Source: Bugula neritina (Eukaryota; Bryozoa; Gymnolaemata; Cheilostomatida; Bugulidae). Taken from it: a DNA stretch of 64,000 nucleotides. The position numbers and the translations under genes were made by a program. The stretch spans positions 14,695,998 through 14,759,997 of the forward strand of contig OZ037767.1 in assembly GCA_964035545.1 (NCBI GenBank). The letters are read 5' to 3'. This document shows, in pieces, positions 35,901 to 50,900 of the stretch (positions are counted from its first letter, which is position 1; the number at the start of each line of letters is the position of its first letter). The notes under the pieces were generated by a model. That model ran no database searches, was not told where the DNA came from, and saw only the letters and a program-made list of their open reading frames with translations.

Positions 35901-38900
35901 GAAAAAGAGGCTAGTTTTTCAGCAGGCCAGGAAATAATTCACTAATTCTCAAGAAAGCTGGCCATTTGAGTAAGTTGGCAAGATTTTTGGGGGTTTCCCT
36001 TCTCTGGCACTTTTTGTGTAGCCTTTTCAGTGTAAATGGCCAATACAGGAGAAGACAACTTATGAGAGAATAGCTTTAGTGGCCCAAGTGCTACAGGCTA
36101 CATCTGAAGGGCTGTAGTCTGTAACACTACTTTGTAGCCTCGGTAACTAACTCTAAGCTGTTATACTGTGAGGGGAGGGGGTGGCTCGTTACCATAATGG
36201 ATTATTTGTGTGTTTTGTAGCCTCAAGCGTCAGCAGATGTCGACACGAAGTCTTCTAAGGATGACGATGTCGGTTCTGACTCGGAGAATGTGACGTTAAT
36301 GCCCCGTCCCTCTCTTTCTGGGTTCGTAGTGGTGCAAGGCTATTCTATAGTATTACACATCTTTATACATTCTAGTAGTCAGTATTATTATCGTATGCTC
36401 TATTCTTATTCCCCCTGTGATTGGCTCACTGCTTCAGTGCCATTAGCATAATATATAAACAAGAAGCAGTTCTACCCTTGTGGCAATTTTACTTTTACTC
36501 TTTGTTAATATATTAACTGTTTACACTCCTTTCCCCCTAACAGTATCTAAGCTGCCTACGCTCCTGCTCCCTTTACAGTATTTAAACTCTTTACACCCCT
36601 GCCCCTCTAACACTGTATACACCCCTGCTCCCCTAACAGTATTTAAACTGTCTACACTCGTGTGTTGTGTTGCAGATTCTACAATCTAGGTAACACCTGC
36701 TACAAGAACGTCGCTCTGCAGTCTCTGCTCAATATCGATGTGTTTGCTGCGGACCTGCTCTTCTCGTATAAAACTTACGAATCTGACTTGGAGGAGCAGA
36801 GTTTGATCAGGTGACCTAGACTATCCTAGTTGTATGCTATATCCTCTTGTGTTATATACTATCCTCTTGTGTTATATACTATCCTCTTGTGTTATATACT
36901 ATCCTCTTGTGTTATATACTATCCTCTTGTGTTATACACTATCCTCTTGTGTTATACACTATCCTCTTGTGTTATATACTATCCTCTTGTGTTATATACT
37001 ATCCTCTTGTGTTATATACTATCCTCTTGTGTTATATACTATCCTCTTGTGTTATATACTATCCTCTTGTGTTATATACTATCCTCTTGTGTTATACACT
37101 ATCCTCTTGTGTTATACACTATCCTCTTGTGTTATATACTATCCTCTTGTGTTATATACTATCCTCTTGTGTTATATACTATCCTCTTGTGTTATATACT
37201 ATCCTCTTGTGTTATATACTATCCTCTTGTGTTATATACTATCCTCTTGTGTTATATACTATCCTCTTGTGTTATATACTATCCTCTTGTGTTATATACT
37301 ATTCTCTTGTGTTATATACTATCCTCTTGTGTTATATACTATCCTCTTGTGTTATATACTATCCTCTTGTGTTATATACTATCCTCTTGTGTTATATACT
37401 ATACTCTTGTGTTATGATGTGTTATACTTTATAGTGTGTTGTGTTATGTTTCAGTGTGTTACTATGGTATTGCAGGTGCCTCAACGAACTGGCTATCTGC
37501 AAGAGAGAGAACCGGATGCTGTCTGTCCAGAAACAGAAGGACCTCCTTAGAGATGTGTCTCAGGCCGTGGCAGCGTACACTGACAGATACTCAGATTGCC
37601 GGCAGCATGTAAGTCGGCTATGTCTCACTCAGATATTCTGTACTTACACATGTATATCCTGTACTTACACATGTATATCCTGTACTTACACACATGTATA
37701 TCCTGTACTTACACACATGTAAATCCTGTACTTACACACATGTAAATCCTGTACTTACACACATGTACATCCTGTACTCACACACATGTACATCCTGTAC
37801 TCACACACATGTACATCCTGTACTCACACATGTATATCCTGTACTTACACACATGTATATCCTGTACTCACACATGTACATGCAATTACACACACATACT
37901 CATAATATTCTACTTAATGTTACAGGACGCACATGAGTTCTTCTGCGAAGTTTTGAATATTCTCAAAGAGGAGATAATTTCTTATGGAGAGAAGAGAATA
38001 AGGAAAAACTCTGGGAAAAAAGCTGAGAGTGTTAATGCTGCTGTGGACAACTTTGAATTTGAGGTGCTTAAATCTTAGTATATACCTGTGTTAGTATATA
38101 CCTTTGTCAGCTGAGATTTTATTGGATCGTATGATAAGACTAAGCTTAAAATATAAATTTGGAATGCATTTATAACTTCATAAAAGTTGTCTGATTTTTT
38201 GCTCCGTTTCCCATAGAGTAGTTTGTGCGAGTATTCTATTGGGAAACCCTTGAACTATTCTATAAGATATATATTGACTCCCAGCAATGTATTTCTGCTG
38301 TACGTACAGGTGTCGACAACTCTCACTTGCACCAGCTGTTCAAGAGAGACCACCATTCGTGACAAGCAGAACGGCCTGACTGTCAGCATTCCTGAGGTGT
38401 TTCTGCAGGATACACCTTCCTGCACACAGTAAGTGTAACCCACATTTTTCTTCAAAAAAGTAGAATGTCAATTAGGCATAAATGGTACGTATAATCCACA
38501 AAGCACAATCTCTAATAATATAATATATGTTTCCAAATTATATAATTGGCGTTGATGTACTGCAGTAGACACTTTCATATATAGACTAATCAAGTTTAAT
38601 GTTTTCTTCAGAATTTGAGTTTTTAGGTTGTCTTCATAAAATATATTCTGCTTATCATACATAATCACTCTGACTCACCTGTCACTCGCTCTGACTCACC
38701 TGTCACTCACTCTGACTCGCCTGTCACTCACTCTGACTCGCCTGTCACTCACTCTGACTCGCCTGTCACTCACTCTGACTCGCCTGTCACTCACTCTGAC
38801 TCGCCTGTCACTCACTCTGACTCACCTGTCACTCACTCTGACTCACCTGTCACTCACTCTGACTCACCTGTCACTCACTCTGACTCATCTGTCACTCACT

Positions 38901-41900
38901 CTGACTCACCTGTCACTCACTCTGACTCATTTGTCACTTACTCACAATCTGTTTTGTTTACTTTTCTTACATGCTAGGATTAGGCCCCACTACTCACGGC
39001 ATTTCACTTATCAATATCTATGATGAGTCCTGCATTTACATTTTAATGAACCATTTTGATTGAGATGATGTCGATGTATCTTGTTAGCTGTATTTCAATA
39101 AAAGTATTAGTTCTATTTATGGGTATTTCGCGTATCTTACTAGAATCTAGTTGTTGTTGGTTAAACAGGAAGAAGAAACTAGATACGTATATACAGGACA
39201 CCATAAGCTGCTACTTCCAGCCTGAGGATATTGATTATTTGTGTGAAACTTGTGGGGCGCCCACAGCACGCTCCGTCCAGACCTTCTCTCGACTGCCAAG
39301 GTAGCTGTACAATCTAACCTCTTGTAGGTGTGATTGGTGCGTACTGTAACTCACCCATTTAAAATAACTTTCAAAGTTTTAAAATTTCTTCTTTTTTAAT
39401 GAAATCAGTTTTAATATTGAAATTCTTGAATATAAATATTGGGTCATGTATTGTGTTACCACTTTGTGAAGAAAATGTTTCGAGTCCACCACCGTTAGTA
39501 TTTGTATCTCTGGTGGGTGTGTCCAATGATTTTGTGTTCTAGTGCGACAGCAATTTTATATTTTTTATATGAAAAGACAACTCTTGTAAAAAGTGTTTTT
39601 ACAAAAGTTAGGAGTTTTCTTCTTTTTGGGACTAGCTCATGATGTTGAAAGAAATATTATGTATTTGAAAGTAAAAGCATTAATGGTGTTAACTCACGCA
39701 AGTTTATAGTCACCATCCTTGTGAGAAAACTCCTGATAGAAAGGGTTTTTGTTAATAGCGGGCTAAGGACTTATTCAGATGAGGCACAGGAGCAATTATG
39801 ACTGGATGCTCTTTCTAACATCACCAACGGCCTTTGTCCGAGCTCGAACCCATGACTTCGTGTTTACTAGGCAAACGCTCTAACTCCTAGACCACTGCTG
39901 CTTCTGGTGTTAAAATTGTTTATCAATTCTTTAAAATGTACTATAATAATAGTATGCAATAATACTAAGAAAGTTGCATTTTCTATAATTTGCACATATA
40001 GAGTAATAACAGTAAGCTCTTTTAAACTTTTTTATAGTCTATACAGCAACAAAGCTCTCTTATGAACTTCAATAGACTGCAATTACTTGTGTTATTGCTA
40101 CGTATGTACTTGGCTTTCAAGGAAAGACAAATCTCAATCATGCATAAAGACTACAATTTTTGTGAAGACTATATTTATTTTATGATGCAATTTATCGTTT
40201 TTCTAGATATTGTTGCATGTCACAATGACCTCTAAGCTATCGCTCCTTTCTATCTGCAGAGTTTTAGTGATAGTGCTGAAGAGGTTTCAGAACAAGGGGC
40301 GGATCACTAAAGACGCACAGAGTATCTATATTAATAAGTACATCAGCCTAGCCGGTCACTGCGGCAGCCAAGTACCACCTCTTATGCTGCCTAACATACC
40401 TATGTAAGTACATCTGTAAGTGTATAGTAAGTACCTCTGTAAGTGTATAGTAAGTACCTCTGTAAGTGTATAGTAAGTACCTCTGTAAGTGTATAGTGAG
40501 TACCTCTGTAAGTGTATAGTAAGTACCTCTGTAAGTGTATAGTAAGTACTTATGTGAGTGTATAGTAAGAACCTCTGTAAGTGTATAGGAAGTACCTCTG
40601 TAAGTGTATAGTAAGTATCTCTGTAAGTGTATAGTAAGTACCTCTGTAAGTGTATAGTAAGTACCTCTGTAAGTGTATAGGAAGTACATCTGTAAGTGTA
40701 TAGTAAGTACCTCTGTAAGTGTATAGTAAGTACCTCTGTAAGTGTATAGTAAGTACCTCTGTAAGTGTATAGTAAGTACCTCTGTAAGTGTATAGTAAGT
40801 ACCTCTGTAAGTGTATAGGAAGTACATCTGTAAGTGTATAGTAAGTACCTCTGTAAGTGTATAGTAAGTACCTCTGTAAGTGTATAGTAAGTACCTCTGT
40901 AAGTGTATAGTAAGTACCTCTGTAAGTGTATAGTAAGTACCTCTGTAAGTGTATAGTAAGTACCTCTGTAAGTGTATAGTAAGTACCTCTGTAAGTGTAT
41001 AGTAAGTACCTCTGTTAGTGTATAGTAAGTACCTCTGTAAGTGTATAGGAAGTACCTCTGTGAGTGTATAGTAAGTACCTCTGTAAGTGTATGGTGAGTA
41101 ACTCTGTAAGTGTATAGTAAGTACCTCTGTAAGTGTATAGTAAGTACCTCTGTAAGTGTATAGTAAGTACTTATGTGAGTGTATAGTAAGAACCTCTGTA
41201 AGTGTATAGGAAGTACCTCTGTAAGTGTATAGTAAGTATCTCTGTAAGTGTATAGTAAGTACCTCTGTAAGTGTATAGTAAGTACCTCTGTAAGTGTATA
41301 GGAAGTACATCTGTAAGTGTATAGTAAGTACCTCTGTAAGTGTATAGTAAGTACCTCTGTAAGTGTATAGTAAGTACCTCTGTAAGTGTATAGTAAGTAC
41401 CTCTGTGAGTGTATAGTAAGTACCTCTGTAAGTGTATAGTTAGTACCTCTGTAAGTGTATAGTAAGTACCTCTGTAAGTGTATAGTAAGTACCTCTGTAA
41501 GTGTATAGTAAGTACCTCTGTAAGTGTATAGTAAGTACCTCTGTAAGTGTATAGTTAGTACCTCTGTAAGTGTATAGTAGTATACAGTTAATAGTTGGTT
41601 CAAACATTTCGTCCAGCTAATTCCCAGTGTAACCTTTTTAGAATCATTCTGATTGGGAGTTGTCTTCTGGAATAAATTAGCTCATTTTACTTAGACTTTG
41701 TAACTCAGTAAGTGTGGTTAATTAAGTAGGGGAGACAATTCTGTATGAATTCTCCTATTACTATTTCCTTGGCATTACTGTTGTTGTTTATGGTCAGCGT
41801 CTGGCATTCTAACGTGAAGTTATGTCGTATTTTCAGCAAGCTCTGGTCAGTGGACGAATATCTGAAGCTCAAGAGCCAATCAGAGCAGGATAACACAACT

Positions 41901-44900
41901 CCTGGTAGAAATAGTGGCAGTCGTAATGCAAGTGTTGAAAAGATGAAAGATTACAGTGCTGAACCCATGAAATACTCTGCAAAAAAGCGGCTAATCATGG
42001 TAACCCATACCCTGGCAGATGTTCTGCTATACATTAGTATAATTCCTTGTTTTTCACGCTAATAATTTATTTTAACTGTTAAAGTGTGTTTGTTGTACAG
42101 CTCACCTTTATGGAAAATAGCCGGACTTTTAGGCTTCAGATTTATATAATGTCACAAATAGTGGCATACTGTAAATATATTAAATTACAAGGTGGGCTGA
42201 AAATAATCTGATAAAATAATTTCTAACACATTTATATCTCTAGGCAACGGGTTGGCCTGCATGCAAAATTGTTTTTGTGCTTTTCATGTTTGAAATTCAA
42301 TAAGTATTGTAATTCAGTTGAATGTGTAGGTCAGAATTGTGCAAGCAGAGGCCCTTGCACTACGTTCCCTGTTCCACTCTTAAATATGTCTGTATGCGCT
42401 AAATGCATCATCAATATTGTTGATGTGTGCCACAGTCAACAAAATACATTATAAATTCTGATACAGTACTTCGAGTACCCAAAATATCTGTTGGAAACCA
42501 TCTTGTACAAACCTACAATGAAGTCTTAGCACAATGATGCTGTTGAAAATTGATGCTGCAGGAGCAGGTTATTGAGTCTTCCTGGTTTCAGCAATAGTCT
42601 AAGTTCATATAGCGCTGCTAAGTTCGGAGTACCACCTATCTGTGTGGATAATGACGTGTTGGCATAAACACACTCAGGGTTGTTTTCGAGAAGCAAAGCA
42701 TTTTATTAGCTATGTACAAGTGGATGAGGCTAAATATAAGTATAAACATAAATTGAGAGGATGTGAGCTGAGATAATTATTTGTTCTTCTGTCAGCACCT
42801 CCCTCCATCACAAATAGGATGTGTAACAAGGCTAGGAGACAAGGGCACAGTGTTTGTACCTAATTGCACCCACTGTAAACCTATTGTGTTAGGGGTGTGC
42901 ATGCACACATGACTTGCTAATTGAAAACACAAGAGTGTGCACATCACAAGAAGTGCTGATTGAAGCAGTTTGCTAGATCTACAAAATATTCAGATCTATA
43001 AATTGGAAATCAGCTAGGTTATATAAAACATTCCTGCAGCTCAAGGTTTACACAGTGTACCTAATCTAAACCAGCACAGTGGTGTTATGAGGTTTGATAT
43101 AACGTACTTTGTTCATTACTGGTTGGATTGGAGGAGGAATTCTTCTCATAATTACATTAACTATTCTGTCTGTATTTCCAGCATAACTCATTAGAGCCAA
43201 GCTCTTGCAGCCAATGAGCATTTTGTAAACGTACATTGTCAGTAAACGTACGTTATTGGTAAATTTACACCTTGCACAATTAGTAAGCTTATGCAAATTT
43301 CAAAAATTATCAAAAATAATAAATAAAATGACTCAAAATCCTGAATTCTGAAAACATGACTCAAAATTTGTGAGTTTTCACACATAAATTTTTTAATTAC
43401 CACACGTGATCGGTTTTTGTGATTGGCAAAAACCGGCTATACAAAAGTTCAGCTAATGACTTTTACCACCAGTCTAGTGGTATTCATCTCCCGGATCTGC
43501 TCTGTAAACTGTGCTGTGAGTGCTGGTTGGCTCATCCCAGAAGGTATCCAGAGAATAGCGTGTAGTGAGCATAGAGGTAGTTAGGGGGGTTGTCGGAAGA
43601 TTTCTGTATGACGTTGACAGTGTCTCCTCTGTGTAGTTGCTGTATGGTCATGGCGGTGCCCATCTGTTCGCTGGATGACGAGTATCCACTCGCCCAGGCG
43701 TACGCCACCGGCTCGCCGTTCACCTAACCCGACACAAACTGGCTTTAGTTCAGCAAAAAGAAAGGTTTTAAGTGAATGGCTTCAAGTTTTTTTTTCTACA
43801 TTTTCGCTACTTGGATATAATGTGTCACTTGGAGCTGAGCCTTATAGTTAAAGCGTAAAAATGAATCTAAGCAAGACAGCATTTATACTGAAGGAAAGAT
43901 TTAAGTAAAGGTTTTGAAGTTCAGTTTTTTCTCCATTTTCGCTAGTTGGGTATGGCGTAGTATGTCACTCATAGCTGAAATTCAAGGAAAGGGGTCTAAG
44001 TAAGGCAGCATTCAAATACAAAGAATATGTAGTACCTTGATGGTCAACCAGGCTATGTGGTCTGCCATTGCCATCACTTGAAGGTGGAAGACATAGACTC
44101 CATCCACGTCTACAAGGAAGGAACCTGTGGCAGGGTCAAATCCTGACCCCAAGTTGAAATCCACTTGAGAAAACAGCACGTGTGTGGTAACAGTTGATGG
44201 TCCAAAATGGTCAGATAGTCTGGCTAGAAAAGCTACCTGAAAAGACAGTTTTACCAACATTAACTGGTGCAGGGTTTTCAAGCTTTAATGCAGCACCAGT
44301 TACTGTTGCATTCTCTGTTAATATATTATCCTGGTACCAATAAAACCAGCAATCGATATATTTAGCTCTAGCTTACTTTATCAGAGATTTTGCTGGGGAC
44401 TTCTACTGATTCTCCTGGAGGTCCTGGTTCTCCCGACTCTCCCTTTAACCCTGGTTTACCCGGCAAGCCTCTTTGGCCATCTAAACCTCTTTCTCCTCGC
44501 GAACCTCTTGCGCCCTCACTTCCTCTAGGTCCGGGTCTTCCTGTTTCACCCATCGGCCCCGGGGCACCCCGGTATCCCTGAAGGCCAACATTACCAGCAT
44601 ATCCTCTTGGCCCCTGGTCACCCTTTACACCTGTAAAGTAATTCAATGTGTATCTCGTACAGAGAAATATAGCTATAGTAATAAATATAGCTATAGTCAT
44701 ATGTGTATTGTACACAATATAATATAGCTATAGTAGTATGATTTATACCATATATGGTGTAATATATGTCAGCTTGACAACATTAGTTTAAGATACTAAA
44801 TACTAGAGTTTAATGGCTTCATACTAAATGTCTAGTTGTGGATAGAGTTGTTGCCAGCTAGTTTGTTAGACTTACCCTTTTCACCTCTGGGTCCTGGGGA

Positions 44901-47900
44901 ACCTTGTGAGCCGTCTAGACCAGGCTCTCCCTTTGCACCATCTATGCCGGGTTCTCCATTGTATCCAGGCTCACCCGTCAAACCTGGTTCGCCCTTTGAT
45001 CCCTTCTCGCCCACAGCTATCATACTGGGCTCCTTCTCTGTTAGAGGTTGAGCGTACAAGTCGTCATCAGACATTTCCAAGTCACTCAATATTTTGCTGT
45101 ATTTATCTATGTTGAGTGCCATGTCCTCTTCTCCTAGCCCTACTGTATCTCCTATGTAGCCAACACTCTCATCGTCAATGTAGCCTGAACCTTCTACTGC
45201 GGTCGTCATGTCAGGCATAGGGGTAGTTGTGTAAAAGCCCGCTGTTGTCCCTCTCTGTGCAGCTTCCACTATCTGTGCTCTCGGATCATCTTGTAATATT
45301 GATGGAGACTTGTCTGCTGAAATGGCTGCTGCAATGGAAAAGGAAATCATAAAATATTCATATAAGCTTTGAGATATCATTAAACTGGTGATAATACTTA
45401 CCTCGTTGTGTATAATGTTAGAGGTTGTGTGTGGCTACCATATCAGGTATAACCTCAGCATATCATGAAATGGAAACTGTGCCATTTTGCTACACCTTAT
45501 TATCACCATCTTTCCTAATAGCTGTCCAAATTGCACCAACTTGTATTTTCGAGGGCTTTTAAAATTTTTCTAATCTTAATATTATTTATATAATTCGAGT
45601 TTTGTAAATCTAAATACGTATTTTTAGTTAGCCAGCCTAGGCCTGTTCGCCTCACACGCAGTGAATTTTTCAACATAACCAATTGGTTTGAAGTAATCCT
45701 CTCACAAAACTTTTCAAATTTAAAAAATGAAAATTTCAACTTTGGCCCATGATTCACAACTGTAGTGTATGCTGTTAAATGAATTCTAAATAATAAAAAA
45801 AATTGCTGAAATTCTTGCGCAATACACTGTATGCCAATCTTTTTTAGACTTTAGACTTAAGACTTTAGATTATTTGGTTTCTTTAGCTTACCTTGTATTT
45901 TGATTGTATCCAAGGGGCAGGTACACTGACACTGTGTATGAATCACGCCGTACTCTAAGGCTAAAACTACACTCTCTGGTATTAATAAGCTTAAAATCAC
46001 GAGAGAAAAGTAGAGTCTCCAAGATATACTCTGTATCTTCATTTCCATTCTCTTGGTCTATTTTTACTCTGAGCTAAAATTTCTGAATGATTAATACACA
46101 AGCTCCCATTTCTACACATTTAGCACTTAGTTTACACACAGTTTACACACTGAATGCTCGCATAGGCAGCAGCGTGGCAGCATTGGCAGTAGCATCACTC
46201 ACCAATTACCTGCAGGTGTGCATTGAGTGCAAACATCTCATTAGATAGAATCTGTTTTAATGGAGTTTCAATTAGAAATGGTCAAAAATGAGGCAGACTT
46301 CAGCCGTGCCATATTTCACTGTTTATCTAGCTGCAGGGTGTCTTCTTAATTGTAAATATTTATCAACAATATGTTTACTGCTGCTGCTGCTGCTTACAAG
46401 TTCAATTATCTATTGAATAGTCAGCAGTTGAGCTGACATAGATGTTATATATTCAATGTTAACTACTCCTGTGCCCTGTAAAAGTAACGTTAGTAATATA
46501 GTTGAGGAAAACCTGTGTTTTAGATAAGAAATTTAACTAAAGAAGTTCAACCTGCTTTCCATACCAAAGTTCATAAACAGTTTGACAATTTGGGCTATTA
46601 CAATTTATGCACCTAAATTAATAAGCTGTAACTTTCACTACCTCATTCCCACAATGCTAGTAGCTAATGCTACAAGTTGTCATTATGAGAATCAGTAGTC
46701 TGGGGGAGGTTGGCATAGTCTGAGATTGTAACCCTGAGAGTGGTTGTGCGCACAAGTATAACCGGATAAAGCAGAATAGTGATACTAGGTGAAGCTTATT
46801 TCCAAATATATGTGAATAGTTTCAGGTTTTAGGGCTTTTTGGTAGTAGGAGGTATAATTTCTTCTTGATAGGTTTTGTTACATAGAAGAAACCCTTCATT
46901 TCGTAAATAACACAGTATCATAAAATCTCTAGAAGTTGACCTTTAGTTATATGATTACAACTTTTATATACTATGATAGTTTTTACTGGTTTATTATTTT
47001 ACAGGATGCACCAGTTGTTGAGTCTTTCACCAAATTCAAACCGGCCACAGTATTGCCCTCTCCTTCTGACCAATCAGACAGCATATTCACTGCACAAACT
47101 GACCAATCAGAGGGCGTATTTACTCCACAAGGTGACCAATCAGAGAGCATATTCACACAAATCGGGGCTACCAAGTCTGGCAGGTTGGTCACTGTTTTCT
47201 CTGTGATAAACCTTGTATTAAATTGCCATATCAGTGGTCAGTTGATTTGGTCACAGAAAACATTCAGTAGGTTATGAAATACAGGGATGAAGCAAAGGCA
47301 ATTGAATTTAAGAGTAAACAGGGTTATGAGATGAAACCTGAATATAACATGAGCCTTGGTTTGACACAATCATGACTTTTTTCTCAATTCCATTTTCACT
47401 ATTTCACAAAACTGTCTACACCGTGTATTATTGTGTCAGCTGTAAGAGAATCGTTCTCTGTTTTAGTAAATTTAGGTTCAACTCTCCTGCCATAAACAGC
47501 GGTAACCATGGCGATAAGATAGGTTCCAGCTTGTACAGGGCAACTCTGGAATCAAGTTTGCGGCAGCAAGGTGGGGGTCTATTAGCTCGTCTCATACTTT
47601 CTGTGTCACACAGGCTAAGTTATGTGGAAATTATAGTTTATTATTTTTCTATTCTATTTTTTTTCTATTTTATAATTTGATATTTTTTCTTTTAAATTAA
47701 TGTAGTATCTAATATAAAATGTTGATAAGCAATTAATTGATTTCTGGAGCTGTTTTTGTCTTCTTATATCAAATTTAGGCTTTTAATAAATTCTCTGGCA
47801 CGGCAAATATTATAAATTTTCTCTCAAACTGGTAGTATGTTTTCTTGGTGCAATGTAAGTCATGTAATTAGAAGTTGTCTCTCTCTGATTACTCACAGGG

Positions 47901-50900
47901 CAGAAGAAGCGGACGACGTCCACGAGCTCCGCACTCCTATTGGACAGCCTCTCCGAGGATGAGCAGTTTAATCTGGCCATTCAGCAGAGTTTAAAGGAAG
48001 TCGGGAGGGGCCAGTCGTTGTCCCCCCTGAAAGAGTCGGTAGATCCTGCGCAGTTCTCCCGCAATGTGCAGAGTAGCAAGTGGTCGCACTCAACTGAGGG
48101 GTTACGAGGGGGTCACCCCTACACCACTCCTCCTCGAGATTTGTCTTACCTTGTTAGTTCCTCTGACGAAGAAGCTGTTGGCACCATACAGTGTCGTGGT
48201 CGGCAGGTGGTTGCAGGTGAGTCATGTGACGCGCAGCAGACAGGAGATGAGTCATGGCATGTTGAACAGGAGTTGAATAGAAAATGTTCAAATGGACTTG
48301 TTGGCGGTAATCCTATTTGCCTCACTGACTCTCCACCCAGACTCGCCAACTCTCCTCTGCCATCACCCGTCTCCTCTCCTAGCCTCAGGTCTGGATCCCG
48401 TGGTGCAGACAGACAAGCACAAGCTTATAGCACCCTCAAGTCACCAGGCAAACGCAGTAGACTCTTAGCTAAAACTCGAGAGTCTATCAAACAGAAACAG
48501 TTTTTCTCCGATAGCGAAGATGAAGGTTCGGACAATTCGACTGCTTCTGCGTCGCGATATAAAAGACGTCGTCAACGAGACATAACTCCTGAAAGTACGC
48601 CCATTTCTTTTGGGTGTGAATTGGTAGATGAAGTCTCTCCGCAAAAGGCCAAGTATGATGAGCTGAGGCTAAACCAGCCCCTGGTAGTTGTCCCACCTAC
48701 ACAGCCGAGCTTAGAGTCATCTTCTCAGTCAGCTGGTGGACAACTCCACACTACTGTGCATACAGGAAGCAGACGGGGAAAGGCCGAGCATCAGTCGTCC
48801 AGTGAGACCGAGTTTGACGTAGTCTGGGTGAAATCTGAGGACACTCAGAAAGAGGAACGGCCCGCAGACCTGGGTGAGTACTTTAGGACGGCAGCAGCGC
48901 ATTTTGATGGGCTGACTATAACTACTTTTATTCTTATTCACGGCCAAGTTTTCTTGGGCATATTTTTATATTATCTGTATTTCTGACAAGCACTGCTCTG
49001 TTGGTTAATGGATACATCATGTGAATTAGACAGAATTTTGCTATAGCTCCTCCCACTTACTCGACCTTGACCTTAGTGTGGATTCCCCTGAGCACTCATT
49101 TCGAGTTGCGTCATCTTGCAGATGCCTTCTTCACGGATGAAGATGATAAAACCTGGGGAAGTCTCCCGGCACCGATGACCTCTGTAAGAGACAAGAATCA
49201 CGTAGACATCAAGGGAGCTGGCGATGTAGAGTCTCCTCATTATTCTGCTGATCAGTCTCTGCTCTCTCCGCCCACCTTAGTCGGCCTCCCTCCCAGGAGA
49301 CTAGAGTCCTGTGGAGCTGAGGCTAGTGACGGGACAGTCGGGAATCAGGGAGGATCTTCTGAAGGTTAGTCTGCTGAATACATGGGGCAGGTGATCCCCC
49401 CTCTTCCAGTATTTGTTACCATCCACTTCCGGTTGCTGTCTGTATTCACCACTATTTCCCTCTGTCTGTATCCACCACTATTTCCCCCTGTCTGTATCCA
49501 CCACTATTTCTCCCCTGTCTGCATCCACCACTAGTTTCCCCCCTTCTGTATCCACCACTAGTTTCCCCCCTTCTGTATTCACCACTAGTTCCCCCCTGTC
49601 ATTATCCACCACTAGTTGCTGCTGTCTGTAGGCGAAGACAAGGAGAACCAAAGACCTGACTCCCCTAAGACCCCGCTGCCAGCCGACAACGCTGCCTCTC
49701 CCGAACCCTACCAGCCTACAGTCGTGAAGACCTCTCGGGAAGTGAGGGGCATGGAAAGACACGAGAAAGTAAGCCTTCAATCTTTCTGTCTGTCTGTTTG
49801 TCTGTATATAGACTCTACTGTACATCCTTTCTAGCCTTGGGTCTCACGTCTCCCATATCCTTGTAGGACGGGACAGAGTTTGGATACTCGTATAAACTCG
49901 TTGGCGTAGTCAGCCATATTGGTTCTGAATCTTCACATGGTAAGTTATCTTCCCTCAATTAGCAATACTGTTGGGGGGCAACTCCTAATAGCAATGCTAT
50001 CTCAGCTGAAGGCTAATGTCCTTCCTTATATCTGGCTGCTATTACACTCTACACTCTAAGGTGTAACTGTACTATGTTATGGTTCATTTCCTGTAATTGA
50101 TTAAATTGGAGCCAGTTCAAACTGGAGCTGACTTCAAACTTTGAACTTTTAAACCAGCTCAGTGATTAAACTGTGTGCGGCAGCAGCTAAAAATAGCATG
50201 CAAGAAGGTCAGCTGATATTACTATTAGTTTATAACTAACATTAGCATGAGTTCAGAATTTGTTGTAAAACATGATTTTGGTCATACAACCCTCTAACAG
50301 CATGTAGATGGTAGCTCAGATATAAGTATGAATATTTGAATACTGCATGGATGAAGTGGGATTCTCTAAGTGCAACACATAAGCTATATGCTAGCTCTGA
50401 GATTGTTATACCACATTACGCAATAGTGTGTATCAGATGTGAGTGTAGTACACAGCGGCTCTGGGAATGTACAGTTAGTGATTCCTAGCGTGTTTGTCAG
50501 CTGATTCACTGTAACTCCTCCCAGAGTGTTTATCTCTAATAATCCTCTCAGCTGCACTCATTAGCTTTCGTTTGTTTCTGACGGATTATCCACTTCTTAC
50601 TCAGTCTGGAAATATTTGGAAAGTTTCCAAAGACTCTGTTTTCACTGAGTTGTGGCAGTTGTGTATTTGGTGAGAGATCCTATAAGTCCCGTGTGTTTGT
50701 TTATTAGGATGTGTTGAAAGCAACTGCCCAAGTGAATGTAGGACATTGAAAGTATTTTTTATTATCTTTTATAAGTGTAAAAATCACACAAAACACACTC
50801 AAAACACACACACACTATGCACACACTACGCACACACTACGTGCACACTGCACACTATTACACTGATTATGTAATACTAATTACTAATAGTAATAAGCTC

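Noticed and set aside
36830..37550. Three overlapping forward frames of 195-238 codons
   Set aside because: A 20-bp minisatellite read in all frames; the real coding exon starts at 37476.
40348..41603. Minus-strand frames of 320 and 415 codons
   Set aside because: A 23-bp minisatellite antisense to USP37-like intron 13. The apparent 23-aa repeat equals three units in nucleotides.
43066..43296. Extra downstream exon of the C1q gene
   Set aside because: The C1q domain is complete and stops at 43532; this frame has no family similarity or acceptor.
44390..45115. Plus-strand Pro-rich frames opposite the collagen exons
   Set aside because: Antisense shadows of Gly-X-Y repeats on the minus strand.
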